NCBI GenBank assembly: GCA_002371295.1
Contig: DFGZ01000117.1
Span: 1-14,004, forward strand
Direction of reading: 5' to 3'
DNA from: Oribacterium sp. UBA3737
GTDB taxonomy: Bacteria > Bacillota_A > Clostridia > Lachnospirales > Lachnospiraceae
Length of the DNA: 14,004 nucleotides
Positions 1-7,081 of the stretch are shown piece after piece; within the stretch, counting starts at the first letter, position 1; every line of letters begins with the position of its first letter. A program made the translations under genes and the position numbers. A model generated the notes under the pieces. It saw only the letters and a list, made by a program, of their open reading frames with translations. It ran no database searches and had not been told where the DNA came from.

Positions 1-1248
1 GTAAAGTTCACCTTCGAGCGTATGTTCACCCCTGATACAGGAGCAAAATCCACAGCTTACTTCAAGATGATCAAGGGCGCACAGGACATGCTGGATGGAA
101 AGGCAACCGAACTCAGCGGTTTCGAGATTCAGGATGATTATCATTTCACAATCACCCTTGACTATGCATTTGCACCTTTCTTAAAGAACATAGCCACTTC
201 CTATGCTGACATCTTCCCTGAGGAGGCATGCCGCGCAGCAGGAGACAAGTGGGGCTTCGGAACAGACCTTATAGGAACAGGTCCTTACAAGATAGAGTCA
301 AACGACGATTCAACACAGGTAACTCTGGTAAAGAACGAGGACTACCACGGCGGTGATGTGAACCTTGATGAGATAGACTTTATCTATTACGACGATGACC
401 AGACAAAGCTCATTGCTTACGAGAACGGAGACATCGATCTTGCCGATCTCAATGCTTCCCTCTTAAGCCAGTATCAGGAAAGCCACGGTGACGAAATCAC
501 TGCTTACCATCCACTTGGAACCGCCTTTATCTCTCTTAACTTAAAGGCTGATTACATTAAGGATATCAATGTAAGAAAGGCTATCTCACTGGCAATCAAC
601 CGTGAGGAGCTGGTTGATACCATCCTTAACGGAGCGGGAATTCCTGCCACAAGCTTCCTTAACAACAGCATCCCGGGTCATGATGATTCACTTTCGGTTT
701 ATACATACGATCCCGAAGAGGCTAAAAAGCTGCTTCAGGATGCAGGTTACGGTGACGGAATCACTATCGATGCCGAGGTTCGTCAGGCAGACCAGACCGT
801 TTTCGCCGCACTTCAGGGTTATCTTAAGGAGGTAGGCATTACCCTTAATCTTAATGTTGTGGATAATGCTACCTGGACTTCAGACAGAACAGCAGGAAAG
901 ATTCCTGTTACAGGCATGACATGGAACGCCCTTTATCCTGACGGTGATTTCCAGATGTATAACTACTTCTACTCAAAGAATTCGGATGCCCAGGGTGTGT
1001 TCTATAACAATGCCGACTTCGACAAGGATCTTGATGAGGCAAGAGTTCTGACAGACGAAGCAAAGCGTGCCGAGCTTTACAAGGATGCCGACAGACTGCT
1101 TTCCCTTGAGGACTATGCATGTATCCCTCTTTACTATCCACAGAGCCAGTTCATCGCAAAGCCTTATGTAAAGAACTATAAGGTCGGAAACCTCATCTAC
1201 CACTTCTTCGATGTGGATATAGATGCAGCTCAAAAAGCTCAGAGCTGA
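1..1248 (+). CDS. dppA: Peptide ABC transporter substrate-binding protein, 5' end outside window
   Basis: This is the C-terminal 415 residues of an extracytoplasmic solute-binding protein of family 5 (SBP_bac_5), which captures di- or oligopeptides outside the membrane and delivers them to the permease pair. The frame is open from base 1, so the signal peptide and N-terminal lobe lie upstream of the window. The fragment opens with VKFTFERM, a typical family-5 segment. Near residue 188 it has the conserved block DINVRKAISLAINREELVD. The end matches a full C-terminal lobe and stops at TGA 1246-1248. The downstream gene order (two permeases, two ATPases) supports a Dpp/Opp role. Substrate specificity (dipeptide, oligopeptide or nickel) cannot be decided from the sequence, so the symbol is a family-level label. 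Confidence 0.9.
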   Translation, partial: VKFTFERMFTPDTGAKSTAYFKMIKGAQDMLDGKATELSGFEIQDDYHFTITLDYAFAPFLKNIATSYADIFPEEACRAAGDKWGFGTDLIGTGPYKIESNDDSTQVTLVKNEDYHGGDVNLDEIDFIYYDDDQTKLIAYENGDIDLADLNASLLSQYQESHGDEITAYHPLGTAFISLNLKADYIKDINVRKAISLAINREELVDTILNGAGIPATSFLNNSIPGHDDSLSVYTYDPEEAKKLLQDAGYGDGITIDAEVRQADQTVFAALQGYLKEVGITLNLNVVDNATWTSDRTAGKIPVTGMTWNALYPDGDFQMYNYFYSKNSDAQGVFYNNADFDKDLDEARVLTDEAKRAELYKDADRLLSLEDYACIPLYYPQSQFIAKPYVKNYKVGNLIYHFFDVDIDAAQKAQS

Positions 1249-1272
1249 CAGACTGATCTTCAAAAACTATTT

Positions 1273-1304
1273 AATCGGGTAGGGTGAAACATCCCTGCCC
1301 GATT
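1273..1304 (+). promoter_or_regulatory. Intercistronic stem-loop between binding protein and permease genes
   Basis: The arms AATCGGGTAGGG (1273-1284) and CCCTGCCCGATT (1293-1304) form a 12-bp stem with one U-G wobble and an 8-nt loop. No T-run follows immediately; the nearest is TTTTTTATTT at about 1319-1328. Such hairpins between a binding-protein gene and its permeases commonly act as partial terminators or as RNA 3'-end protectors, so that more binding protein than permease is made. The structure is seen directly; the function is inferred. Confidence 0.6.
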
Positions 1305-1342
1305 TAGTCATTTCCAGATTTTTTATTTCCGGAGGAATATCT

Positions 1343-2269
1343 ATGTGGCGCTATGTGCTGAAACGTGCACTGCTTGCCGTTTCCATCATTTTTTCCATCT
1401 CACTCATCACTTTTCTTATTCTCAATGTCCTACCCGGAGATCCTGTGGCCATGATGCTGGGAGATTTCGCGGACGCAAATAAAATAAAAGAGGTAAGGCA
1501 CAATATGGGGCTTGACCTGCCTCTCTGGCAGCAGTACCTAAAGTGGATCACAAGCCTTATAAGAGGGGATTTCGGAAGCAGTTATTTCCAGAAAAAGCCT
1601 GTTCTTTTCCTTATCCTTCAGGCATTTCAGTATACTTCCTATCTTGCGGCCATGTCTTACATCATTGCCCTGATGATCGGGCTCTTTATGGGAATCATAG
1701 CAGCGGTAAATCACGGAAGCTGGCTTGACCGGTTCCTCATGAGCATTTCCGTTCTCGGCATCTCGGCTCCATCCTTCTGGGTGGCCATACTTCTCCAGAT
1801 TTACATCGGTCTTAGATTTAAGATATTTCCGGTTTCAGGCGTACAGACCTCCATCGGATATGTGCTTCCCGCCATAGCTCTCGGAACCAGATATGCCGCA
1901 TCCATCTCAAGAGTCACAAGAGCATCCATGATGGAGGTAATGGGACAGGACTTTATCCGTACTGCCTACGCTAAGGGGCTTAACCCCTTCCGTATCGTCA
2001 TGGTTCACATCTTCCGTAATGCTCTTATTCCGGTCATCACCATCATAGGCGCGGATATAGGATCACTTCTCACCGGTTCCATGATCACTGAAAATGTTTT
2101 CAATATACCCGGAATCGGAAAGCTCCTTATCGACGCCATAAACAGAAGAGACATACCTCTCGTTCAAGGCGGTGTTATCTATGTTGCCACTGTCTGCGTC
2201 CTCATCTATTTCATAGTTGATGTACTTTATGCCGTGGTGAATCCGAATATAAGACTTGGTGATAAATAA
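1343..2269 (+). CDS. dppB: Peptide ABC transporter permease, DppB/OppB type
   Basis: This 308-aa inner-membrane permease is one half of the transmembrane channel for peptide import. The N-terminus (MWRYVLKRAL, then a hydrophobic helix to about residue 30 and the LPGDP motif) is characteristic of DppB/OppB. About six hydrophobic segments are visible. The cytoplasmic EAA coupling loop, which docks on the ATPases, lies near residues 206-230 (RTAYAKGLNPFRIVMVHIFR). The start ATG follows GGAGG at 1331-1335 with a 7-nt spacer. The length is normal for the family. It lies 94 bp after the binding protein and 14 bp before the partner permease, so it belongs to the same operon. The symbol reflects family membership, since substrate is unknown. 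Confidence 0.93.
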   Translation: MWRYVLKRALLAVSIIFSISLITFLILNVLPGDPVAMMLGDFADANKIKEVRHNMGLDLPLWQQYLKWITSLIRGDFGSSYFQKKPVLFLILQAFQYTSYLAAMSYIIALMIGLFMGIIAAVNHGSWLDRFLMSISVLGISAPSFWVAILLQIYIGLRFKIFPVSGVQTSIGYVLPAIALGTRYAASISRVTRASMMEVMGQDFIRTAYAKGLNPFRIVMVHIFRNALIPVITIIGADIGSLLTGSMITENVFNIPGIGKLLIDAINRRDIPLVQGGVIYVATVCVLIYFIVDVLYAVVNPNIRLGDK

Positions 2270-2283
2270 GATTGGAGTTTACG

Positions 2284-3192
2284 ATGACAAAAAGTATGAC
2301 TGTTAAACTTGATTCCTTCGGAAAAGAGATAGTAAAAAACGACAGACCTCACGGTTACTACTACGAAAGCTTCCGCATATTCAGGAAGAACAAAGTAGCC
2401 ATGATTTCTCTTGGAGTACTGGTGATTCTTATCCTGCTTGCTTTAGCGGCACCACTTATTACGGCATACGACCCTGACAAACAGGTACTGTCAGAGCGTC
2501 TTCTTTCACCGGGAGTGAAGGGCCACTTATTCGGAACCGATGAATTCGGAAGGGATATCTTCACAAGATGCATTTACGGATGCAGGATTTCCCTTTCGGT
2601 AGGTATCATTTCCCAGCTCATTGCTTCAGTGATAGGCTACCTTATGGGTGTTTCAGCCGGGTACTTCGGAAAAAGAGCCGATGACGTGATTTCATTTCTC
2701 ATCCAGGTCTTCAGCAGTATCCCATTCCTGCTCTTCGCCATGGCACTTATGTATGCGCTTGGTTCAGGTCTCATGAACCTTTATCTGTCTCTTGGCCTTT
2801 TGAGCTGGGCAAATACAGCAAGACTGATCCGCGGTCAGGTCATGACCCTTAAGCAGCAGGAGTACATCCAGGCCTGCATAGTTAACGGAGGCTCCAGTGC
2901 CCGCATCATCTTCAGGCACCTGCTTCCTAACTGTATCCCCATGCTTATCATCACAAACACTCTGGGCATCCCTTCAGCCATTCTTACGGAAGCCAGTCTC
3001 AGTTTCCTGGGTCTCGGTGTCCCGAGTCCAACTGCCAGCTGGGGAGCCATGATTGCTTCAGCCCAGACCTACATCAGGACCAATACCTACTACAGCCTTT
3101 TCCCGGGACTTTTCATCATAGCCTCCGTTATGGCCTTCAATATGCTGGGAGACGGTCTCAGGGATGCACTGGATCCTAAGCTTCATAAGTAA
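2284..3192 (+). CDS. dppC: Peptide ABC transporter permease, DppC/OppC type
   Basis: This 302-aa permease is the second half of the peptide channel. A hydrophilic N-terminal tail of about 37 residues precedes the first membrane helix (about 38-60), as in OppC/DppC. The family motif HLFGTDEFGRDIFTR is at 81-95, and the EAA loop is near 193-222 (EYIQACIVNGGSSARIIFRH and the following LLPN). The ATG at 2284 is preferred over the in-frame TTG at 2272, because TTGGAG at 2272-2277 serves as the ribosome binding site, 6 nt upstream of the ATG. The gene starts 14 bp after dppB ends and so is co-transcribed. The length is normal and nothing appears broken. Confidence 0.92.
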   Translation: MTKSMTVKLDSFGKEIVKNDRPHGYYYESFRIFRKNKVAMISLGVLVILILLALAAPLITAYDPDKQVLSERLLSPGVKGHLFGTDEFGRDIFTRCIYGCRISLSVGIISQLIASVIGYLMGVSAGYFGKRADDVISFLIQVFSSIPFLLFAMALMYALGSGLMNLYLSLGLLSWANTARLIRGQVMTLKQQEYIQACIVNGGSSARIIFRHLLPNCIPMLIITNTLGIPSAILTEASLSFLGLGVPSPTASWGAMIASAQTYIRTNTYYSLFPGLFIIASVMAFNMLGDGLRDALDPKLHK

Positions 3193-3217
3193 AACATTAA
3201 ACAGAAGAGAAATAATT

Positions 3218-4228
3218 ATGTCCGAGAATACAGAAAAAAACATACTTGAAATCAGGGATCTGAATGTGGATCTCTTTACGGAGAGAGGAGTACTTCCGGT
3301 CCTTTCTCATATCAATCTGAATCTTAAAGAGGGTGAAATACTCGGAGTCGTGGGAGAGAGCGGCTGCGGCAAGAGCATGCTTGCCTCAGCCATAATGGGG
3401 CTCGTGGATAAACCGGGAAAAATAAGCTCCGGAGAGATACTATTTAACGGAAAGAATCTCGTAACGGCAGGCAAGAAACGGCTTCAGGAGATAAGGGGCA
3501 ATGCCATCTCCATGATATTTCAGGAACCCATGACGAGTCTTAATCCTCTCATGACCTGTGGAAAACAGATTACCGAGGCTATCCTTGCCCACAGGAAAAT
3601 ATCCCGCAGGGAAGCTTCCTCTGAGGCTCTTGAAATGATCCGTTCCGTAGGCATCCCCATGCCTGAAAAGATCTTTGATTCCATCCCTTCAAGACTGTCA
3701 GGCGGAATGAGACAGCGCATCATGATCGCCATGGCCCTTTGCCTTAAGCCAAGACTTCTCATATGTGATGAGCCGACAACTGCTCTTGATGTTACGGTAC
3801 AGGCTCAAATTCTTTACCTCATCAAAAAGCTCAGAAAGGAATTAAAGACTACGGTGATCTTTATCAGCCATGACATGGGAGTCATTTCCCAGATGTCTGA
3901 CAGAGTGGCTGTCATGTATGCCGGTCAGGTAGTTGAGATCGCTGATAAGGAAGCGTTATTTTCCATGCCTTCACATCCCTATACTGTAGGTCTTGAAGCT
4001 GCCATCCCTAAAATGGACAGGGATACAGACACCCTTTTGAGTATTCCGGGTTCCGTCCCTATGCTCTACGAACTTCCTGAAGGATGTCTCTTCTCAACAA
4101 GATGCGCACACTGCACTGAGCAGTGCAAACGACAGAGACCTGAGCTTACCATACTGAATGAAGCCTATCCGGATCATCTTGTACGCTGCATCAATAAAGA
4201 CAGGTCAGGACTTCAGCATAGTGCCTAA
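3218..4228 (+). CDS. dppD: Peptide ABC transporter ATP-binding protein, DppD/OppD type
   Basis: This 336-aa cytoplasmic ATPase would power peptide import with the DppF-like partner. Visible motifs are Walker A GESGCGKS (46-53), Q-loop FQEP (101-104), signature LSGGM (160-164), Walker B LLICDEP (180-186) and the switch histidine H218. The C-terminal oligopeptide-transporter extension carries cysteines C290, C296, C299 and C303, a pattern known in this subfamily and associated in studied DppD proteins with an iron-sulfur cluster. The ATG at 3218 is chosen over an upstream in-frame ATG at 3164 that lies inside dppC; AGAAGAGA is only a weak ribosome binding site. The last codons are part of an imperfect tandem duplication, so the C-terminal tail (LQHSA) may be recently altered. 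Confidence 0.92.
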   Translation: MSENTEKNILEIRDLNVDLFTERGVLPVLSHINLNLKEGEILGVVGESGCGKSMLASAIMGLVDKPGKISSGEILFNGKNLVTAGKKRLQEIRGNAISMIFQEPMTSLNPLMTCGKQITEAILAHRKISRREASSEALEMIRSVGIPMPEKIFDSIPSRLSGGMRQRIMIAMALCLKPRLLICDEPTTALDVTVQAQILYLIKKLRKELKTTVIFISHDMGVISQMSDRVAVMYAGQVVEIADKEALFSMPSHPYTVGLEAAIPKMDRDTDTLLSIPGSVPMLYELPEGCLFSTRCAHCTEQCKRQRPELTILNEAYPDHLVRCINKDRSGLQHSA

Positions 4229-4290
4229 GTATCATAACGGATTACTCAATAAGGCTTTTCATGGCTTCAGCACAGTGCCCCGGTATCATA
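4191..4290 (+). repeat. Imperfect tandem duplication covering the end of the dppD-like gene
   Basis: Copy A (4191-4236) and copy B (4246-4290) share TCAATAA at their left ends. Over their right 26 bases they match at 22 positions (4211-4236 versus 4265-4290). The dppD-like stop codon TAA (4226-4228) lies in copy A, and the equivalent position in copy B reads CCG. The 26-base cores are 54 bp apart, a multiple of three. This is consistent with a duplicated gene tail in which one copy gained or kept the stop. It also explains the unusually long 114-bp gap before the next ATPase gene. Confidence 0.7.
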
Positions 4291-4342
4291 CAGTGCAGAC
4301 AGAAGAAATAAACTGTTAATCTTAGAGAAAGGTAACTTCTTT

Positions 4343-5344
4343 ATGGAAACAACTATATCCGAAAGAAAAAATACAGAGCCTGTCTTAAGGGTCTCCCATC
4401 TGAAAAAATACTATACCTACGGTAATGGGTTTTTGTCCCCCAAAAAGACAGTCATAAAAGCAGTTGATGACGTGTCTTTATCCTTATATCCGGGTGAGAC
4501 CCTCGCCATAGTAGGAGAAAGCGGCTGCGGAAAATCCACTACTGCAAAATCCATCATCCGGATAACCGAGCCCACTGAAGGCTCCATCACTCTCCACGGA
4601 CAAGACTTCGGACATCTGTCGGGAAAGGAGCTTAAATCCGCAAGACAGAAGATAAAAATGATCTTTCAGGATCCCTACTCCGCCCTGAATCCGCGTATGA
4701 CAGTACGTGACATAATAGCAGAGCCCATAGATATTTCAGGTTCCTACAGAACACAGTCAGAAAGAGAGATGAAAGTACTGGAAGCCTGCGATATGGTAGG
4801 ACTGAACAGAGATTATCTTAGCCGTTATCCCCATGAATTCTCGGGAGGACAGAGACAGCGTATAGGCATCGCAAGAGCCATCATCGAGAAGCCGGAGGTG
4901 ATTCTCTGTGATGAGCCGGTGTCAGCATTGGACGTATCCATACAGGCAAAGGTCATAAACCTTTTAAAGGAGCTTCAGAAAAAGCTTGGAGTCTCATACA
5001 TCTTTATTTCCCATGACTTAAGTGTAGTGAGACATGTGGCAGACCGGGTAATGGTCATGTATCTTGGTCATGTTGTTGAAGAGGGCAGCAGGGACGACAT
5101 CTTTAATTCCCCTAAGCACCCCTATACCCGTATACTGCTTGACAGTATTCCATCCATAGGTAAGGAAATGCCTGAGGATGAACAGCAGCTTATATCGGGA
5201 GACCTTCCTTCTCCGGAAAATCCTCCTTCAGGATGCTGCTTCCATACAAGGTGCCCGCACTGCAGCGAACAGTGCAGGAACGCTGCACCGGCGCTTACAG
5301 AGGTATCCGGCAGGCCGGAACACAGGGCGGCATGCTTCCTTTAA
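4343..5344 (+). CDS. dppF: Peptide ABC transporter ATP-binding protein, DppF/OppF type
   Basis: This 333-aa ATPase is the second nucleotide-binding subunit of the peptide importer. Visible motifs are Walker A GESGCGKST (58-66), Q-loop FQDP (108-111), signature FSGGQ (166-170, Phe in the first position as is common in DppF), Walker B ILCDEP (187-192) and switch histidine H224. The C-terminal extension has cysteines C298, C299, C304, C307, C311 and C331, again the oligopeptide-transporter C-terminal pattern. The ATG at 4343 follows a purine-rich but modest site (AGAGAAAGG). It is the last transporter gene. No terminator is visible between it and the peptidase gene, so transcription probably continues, though the repeated leader at 5398 may add separate control. 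Confidence 0.92.
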   Translation: METTISERKNTEPVLRVSHLKKYYTYGNGFLSPKKTVIKAVDDVSLSLYPGETLAIVGESGCGKSTTAKSIIRITEPTEGSITLHGQDFGHLSGKELKSARQKIKMIFQDPYSALNPRMTVRDIIAEPIDISGSYRTQSEREMKVLEACDMVGLNRDYLSRYPHEFSGGQRQRIGIARAIIEKPEVILCDEPVSALDVSIQAKVINLLKELQKKLGVSYIFISHDLSVVRHVADRVMVMYLGHVVEEGSRDDIFNSPKHPYTRILLDSIPSIGKEMPEDEQQLISGDLPSPENPPSGCCFHTRCPHCSEQCRNAAPALTEVSGRPEHRAACFL

Positions 5345-5397
5345 CCGGATCAGCACTATATTCAGCAACTTGTTTTTATAAATGGGATTAAAAGAGG

Positions 5398-5474
5398 TAA
5401 GTTTGAAAGTGAACTTTCAAACTTAATTGGCGGGTCATATATGAATTCGAGCAAGCTCGATTCATGCATGATCC
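5398..5474 (+). promoter_or_regulatory. Repeated leader element, copy 1, upstream of M42 peptidase gene
   Basis: This 77-nt element matches copy 2 (7082-7158) at 69 of 77 positions without gaps. Part 1 is a 28-bp palindrome (5398-5425) with 13-bp perfect arms TAAGTTTGAAAGT and ACTTTCAAACTTA around GA, identical in both copies. Part 2 is a hairpin: ATGAATTCGAGC (5441-5452), AA, GCTCGATTCAT (5455-5465), with one bulged T. An outer stem pairs GGGTCAT (5432-5438) with ATGATCC (5468-5474). The element ends immediately before the ribosome binding site TTGGAGG, so folding could gate translation. The palindrome could be a repressor operator or an RNA hairpin; it has no T-run, so it is not a standard terminator. 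I do not recognise it as a named riboswitch. Confidence 0.75.
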
Positions 5475-5486
5475 TTGGAGGAAAAT

Positions 5487-6575
5487 ATGAAACTTACTAA
5501 AGAAGAAATAGCATCAGATTTCAGAAAACTTATAAAACCACTTTCAGAGACCTTCGGACCATCCGGACAGGAGGATGAGGTCTATGACCTTGTAGCAAAA
5601 GAGATAAAGGACTACGGTGTCAGCATTTCCACCGATGTCATGGGAAATCTCATAGCCTTTAAAAAGGGAACCCGCCCGGGAAAGCTGATGGTGGCTGCAC
5701 ACATGGATGAGATAGGTCTCATTATCCGTTATATCAGCGAAAAAGGCTTCATTTATGTGGAGACCCTCGGAGGTATCGCACCCCAGCAGTTCTTCGGTAA
5801 GCACGTTATTATACGAACCGAATCAGGCAAACACATTGATGGAATCGTAAATTCACTTCATCCGGGACGTCCTGACCGCTGCACGGAGATGCCGAAATCG
5901 GCAGGAGAGTTCTTCATAGAAGTAGGTGCCGAGTCAAGAGAAGAAGTTCTGGAAATGGGTATTCAGGTGGGAGACCCGGTTTCCATCGACTATCCTGTTA
6001 TAGAGCTTGGAAAACACAGGGTAGGCGGTAAGGCCATGGATGACAGAGCCCTTGTGTTTATGCTGATAGAGGTTCTCAAAATGCTTAAGGACGAGGAGGA
6101 TACTCCTGACCTTTATGCTGTTTTCACCACCCAGGAAGAGGTAGGTGCACGAGGTGCCATAGTTGCAGCCAGAAACCTCGAACCTGACATGGCTATCGCC
6201 CTTGATATGAGCCTCGGAACGGATATACCGGGTGTTTCTGCCGGACTTCAGGTAAATGAGCTCGGAAAGGGTGCTTCCATAAAAATCATGGACAAGACCA
6301 CTACAGGAATCTACGGTCTTCTTTCCGACAGAAGGATAGTAAAAGAAATGAAGGCGATCTGCAGGGAAAATGATATCCCATACCAGATAGAGGCCTATGC
6401 GGCAGGTGCCACGGATGCTTCATTTATCCAGACCCTTAACGGCGGTATCCGTTCAGGCGGAATCCAGATTCCCATGAGATATGTGCACAGCTATGAAGTG
6501 GTGGATGTCCGTGACATGGTGAACTGTGTTGAGCTGTTGTACCATTTCATAAAGAAAACAGAAGTCATCTCATGA
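5487..6575 (+). CDS. M42-family metallo-aminopeptidase
   Basis: This 362-aa cytosolic zinc or cobalt peptidase belongs to the M42 family (glutamyl aminopeptidase, FrvX/PepA-like, often mislabelled endoglucanase), which removes N-terminal residues from short peptides. The expected metal and catalytic residues are present: AHMDEIG (71-77, H72 and D74), GGKAMDDR (180-187, bridging Asp), TTQEEVG (214-220, general-base and metal Glu), ALDMS (D240), and RYVHSYE (H334). Length is normal. The ATG at 5487 is chosen; an in-frame TTG at 5475 is part of the ribosome binding site TTGGAGG. Its position after a complete peptide importer suggests that it digests the imported peptides. The 77-nt leader just before it suggests its own regulation. 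The exact cleavage preference is not readable. Confidence 0.93.
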   Translation: MKLTKEEIASDFRKLIKPLSETFGPSGQEDEVYDLVAKEIKDYGVSISTDVMGNLIAFKKGTRPGKLMVAAHMDEIGLIIRYISEKGFIYVETLGGIAPQQFFGKHVIIRTESGKHIDGIVNSLHPGRPDRCTEMPKSAGEFFIEVGAESREEVLEMGIQVGDPVSIDYPVIELGKHRVGGKAMDDRALVFMLIEVLKMLKDEEDTPDLYAVFTTQEEVGARGAIVAARNLEPDMAIALDMSLGTDIPGVSAGLQVNELGKGASIKIMDKTTTGIYGLLSDRRIVKEMKAICRENDIPYQIEAYAAGATDASFIQTLNGGIRSGGIQIPMRYVHSYEVVDVRDMVNCVELLYHFIKKTEVIS

Positions 6576-6586
6576 TGCTGCAATTT

Positions 6587-6657
6587 ACACAGTAATGTGT
6601 GGGGTGACGCTGTCAGTAAACTGTCTGCTGACGGCCACAGGGTTTTCGCCGAAAACC
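6587..6657 (+). other. Three consecutive small hairpins in the 3' UTR of the peptidase gene
   Basis: Three inverted repeats lie between the peptidase stop and its terminator. They are ACACA/TGTGT (6587-6600, loop gtaa), CTGTCAG/CTGACGG (6610-6634, 7 bp with one U-G, extendable by GTG/CAC at 6604-6606 and 6636-6638), and GGTTTTC/GAAAACC (6641-6657, loop gcc). Together with the terminator they could be a structured 3' UTR or a small RNA. Each hairpin is short, so some could be chance. Confidence 0.4.
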
Positions 6658-6678
6658 TGATCAATAGAATAAAAAGTT

Positions 6679-6727
6679 TATAAAAGAAACGGTGCTTTAC
6701 TCTGTGTATAGCACCGTTTCTTTTATA
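6679..6727. terminator. Bidirectional intrinsic terminator
   Basis: Perfect 18-bp arms (6679-6696 and 6710-6727) surround a 13-nt loop, with GC-rich core ACGGTGCT/AGCACCGT. A/T-rich outer arms give U-rich tracts on both strands. It would end the peptide operon from the left and the small minus-strand ORF from the right, whose stop codon is only 6 bp away. Confidence 0.9.
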
Positions 6728-6733
6728 TCATCC

Positions 6734-6895
6734 TCAATGTGTTGCTTCTTTATCATATACTTTTTCCGCAACTGCTCTCACAGGCTCATCCTGAGCCTTT
6801 GTATACTCGATCATGCTGCCTACGATAAAAAATACCGTTAATCCCGCAGATACGATAAATACCGAAAAATCCATAACCATCGTCCACAAACTCAT
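6734..6895 (-). CDS. Small single-span membrane protein, 53 aa, function unknown
   Basis: This small ORF encodes 53 residues beginning MSLWTMVMDFSVFIVSAGLT. A hydrophobic stretch from about residue 8 to 29 would span the membrane once. It is followed by a charged tail (IEYTKAQDEPVRAVAEKVYD) ending in KEATH. The start ATG (6893-6895) is preceded by a strong Shine-Dalgarno AAGGAGGA (6904-6911 on the complement) with an 8-nt spacer. A bidirectional terminator stands just after the stop. These signals make it a real gene despite its size. It is transcribed divergently from the GGDEF/EAL gene with a large dyad between them. I do not recognise the family; a small membrane regulator or complex accessory subunit is possible. 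Confidence 0.8.
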   Translation of the reverse strand: MSLWTMVMDFSVFIVSAGLTVFFIVGSMIEYTKAQDEPVRAVAEKVYDKEATH

Positions 6896-6962
6896 AATAA
6901 ATGTCCTCCTTGACTGTTTTATTCCCTAAAAAAATATGCTGAAACTATATCAGAGCTTACAT

Positions 6963-7011
6963 CACAATAGTGTCACAGAATTATTAAAAATTAAATTGTG
7001 ACACCATTGTG
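6963..7011. promoter_or_regulatory. Large dyad (probable operator) between divergent genes
   Basis: CACAATAGTGTCACA (6963-6977) and TGTGACACCATTGTG (6997-7011) are inverted repeats matching at 14 of 15 positions, with a 19-bp A/T-rich spacer. ATTGTG also occurs twice, at 6995-7000 and 7006-7011, one helical turn (11 bp) apart. The left arm shows CACAAT at 6963 and a diverged CACAGA at 6974. This looks like paired binding sites for a regulator controlling both the small ORF (minus) and the GGDEF/EAL gene (plus). The A/T spacer could also let it fold as an RNA hairpin, but no U-run follows. I see no other elements in 6912-6962. Confidence 0.6.
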
Positions 7012-7034
7012 GTTTTAAGTGTGTTATATTTAAT
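7007..7034 (+). promoter_or_regulatory. Possible promoter of the GGDEF/EAL gene
   Basis: TTGTGG (7007-7012) and TTTAAT (7029-7034) are separated by 16 bp. Both are imperfect matches to sigma-A boxes. The -35 box would overlap the right arm of the dyad, which would fit repression or activation there. Transcription would include the complete 77-nt leader copy 2. Evidence is weak because the region is A/T-rich. Confidence 0.25.
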
Positions 7035-7081
7035 CCATAGAATTTATGCGCTCACCGAAGCATTTAATCAATTCAGGAGCT

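Noticed and set aside
5398..5425. Intrinsic terminator
   Set aside because: The palindrome is A/T-rich and lacks a following T-run on either strand.
5398..5474. c-di-GMP riboswitch
   Set aside because: The element does not contain the conserved GEMM-I blocks such as GGGACGCAAAGC that I would expect, and it also precedes a peptidase gene.
5475..5486. TTG start for the M42 gene, adding four residues
   Set aside because: The TTG lies in the ribosome binding site TTGGAGG; the ATG at 5487 is well spaced from it.
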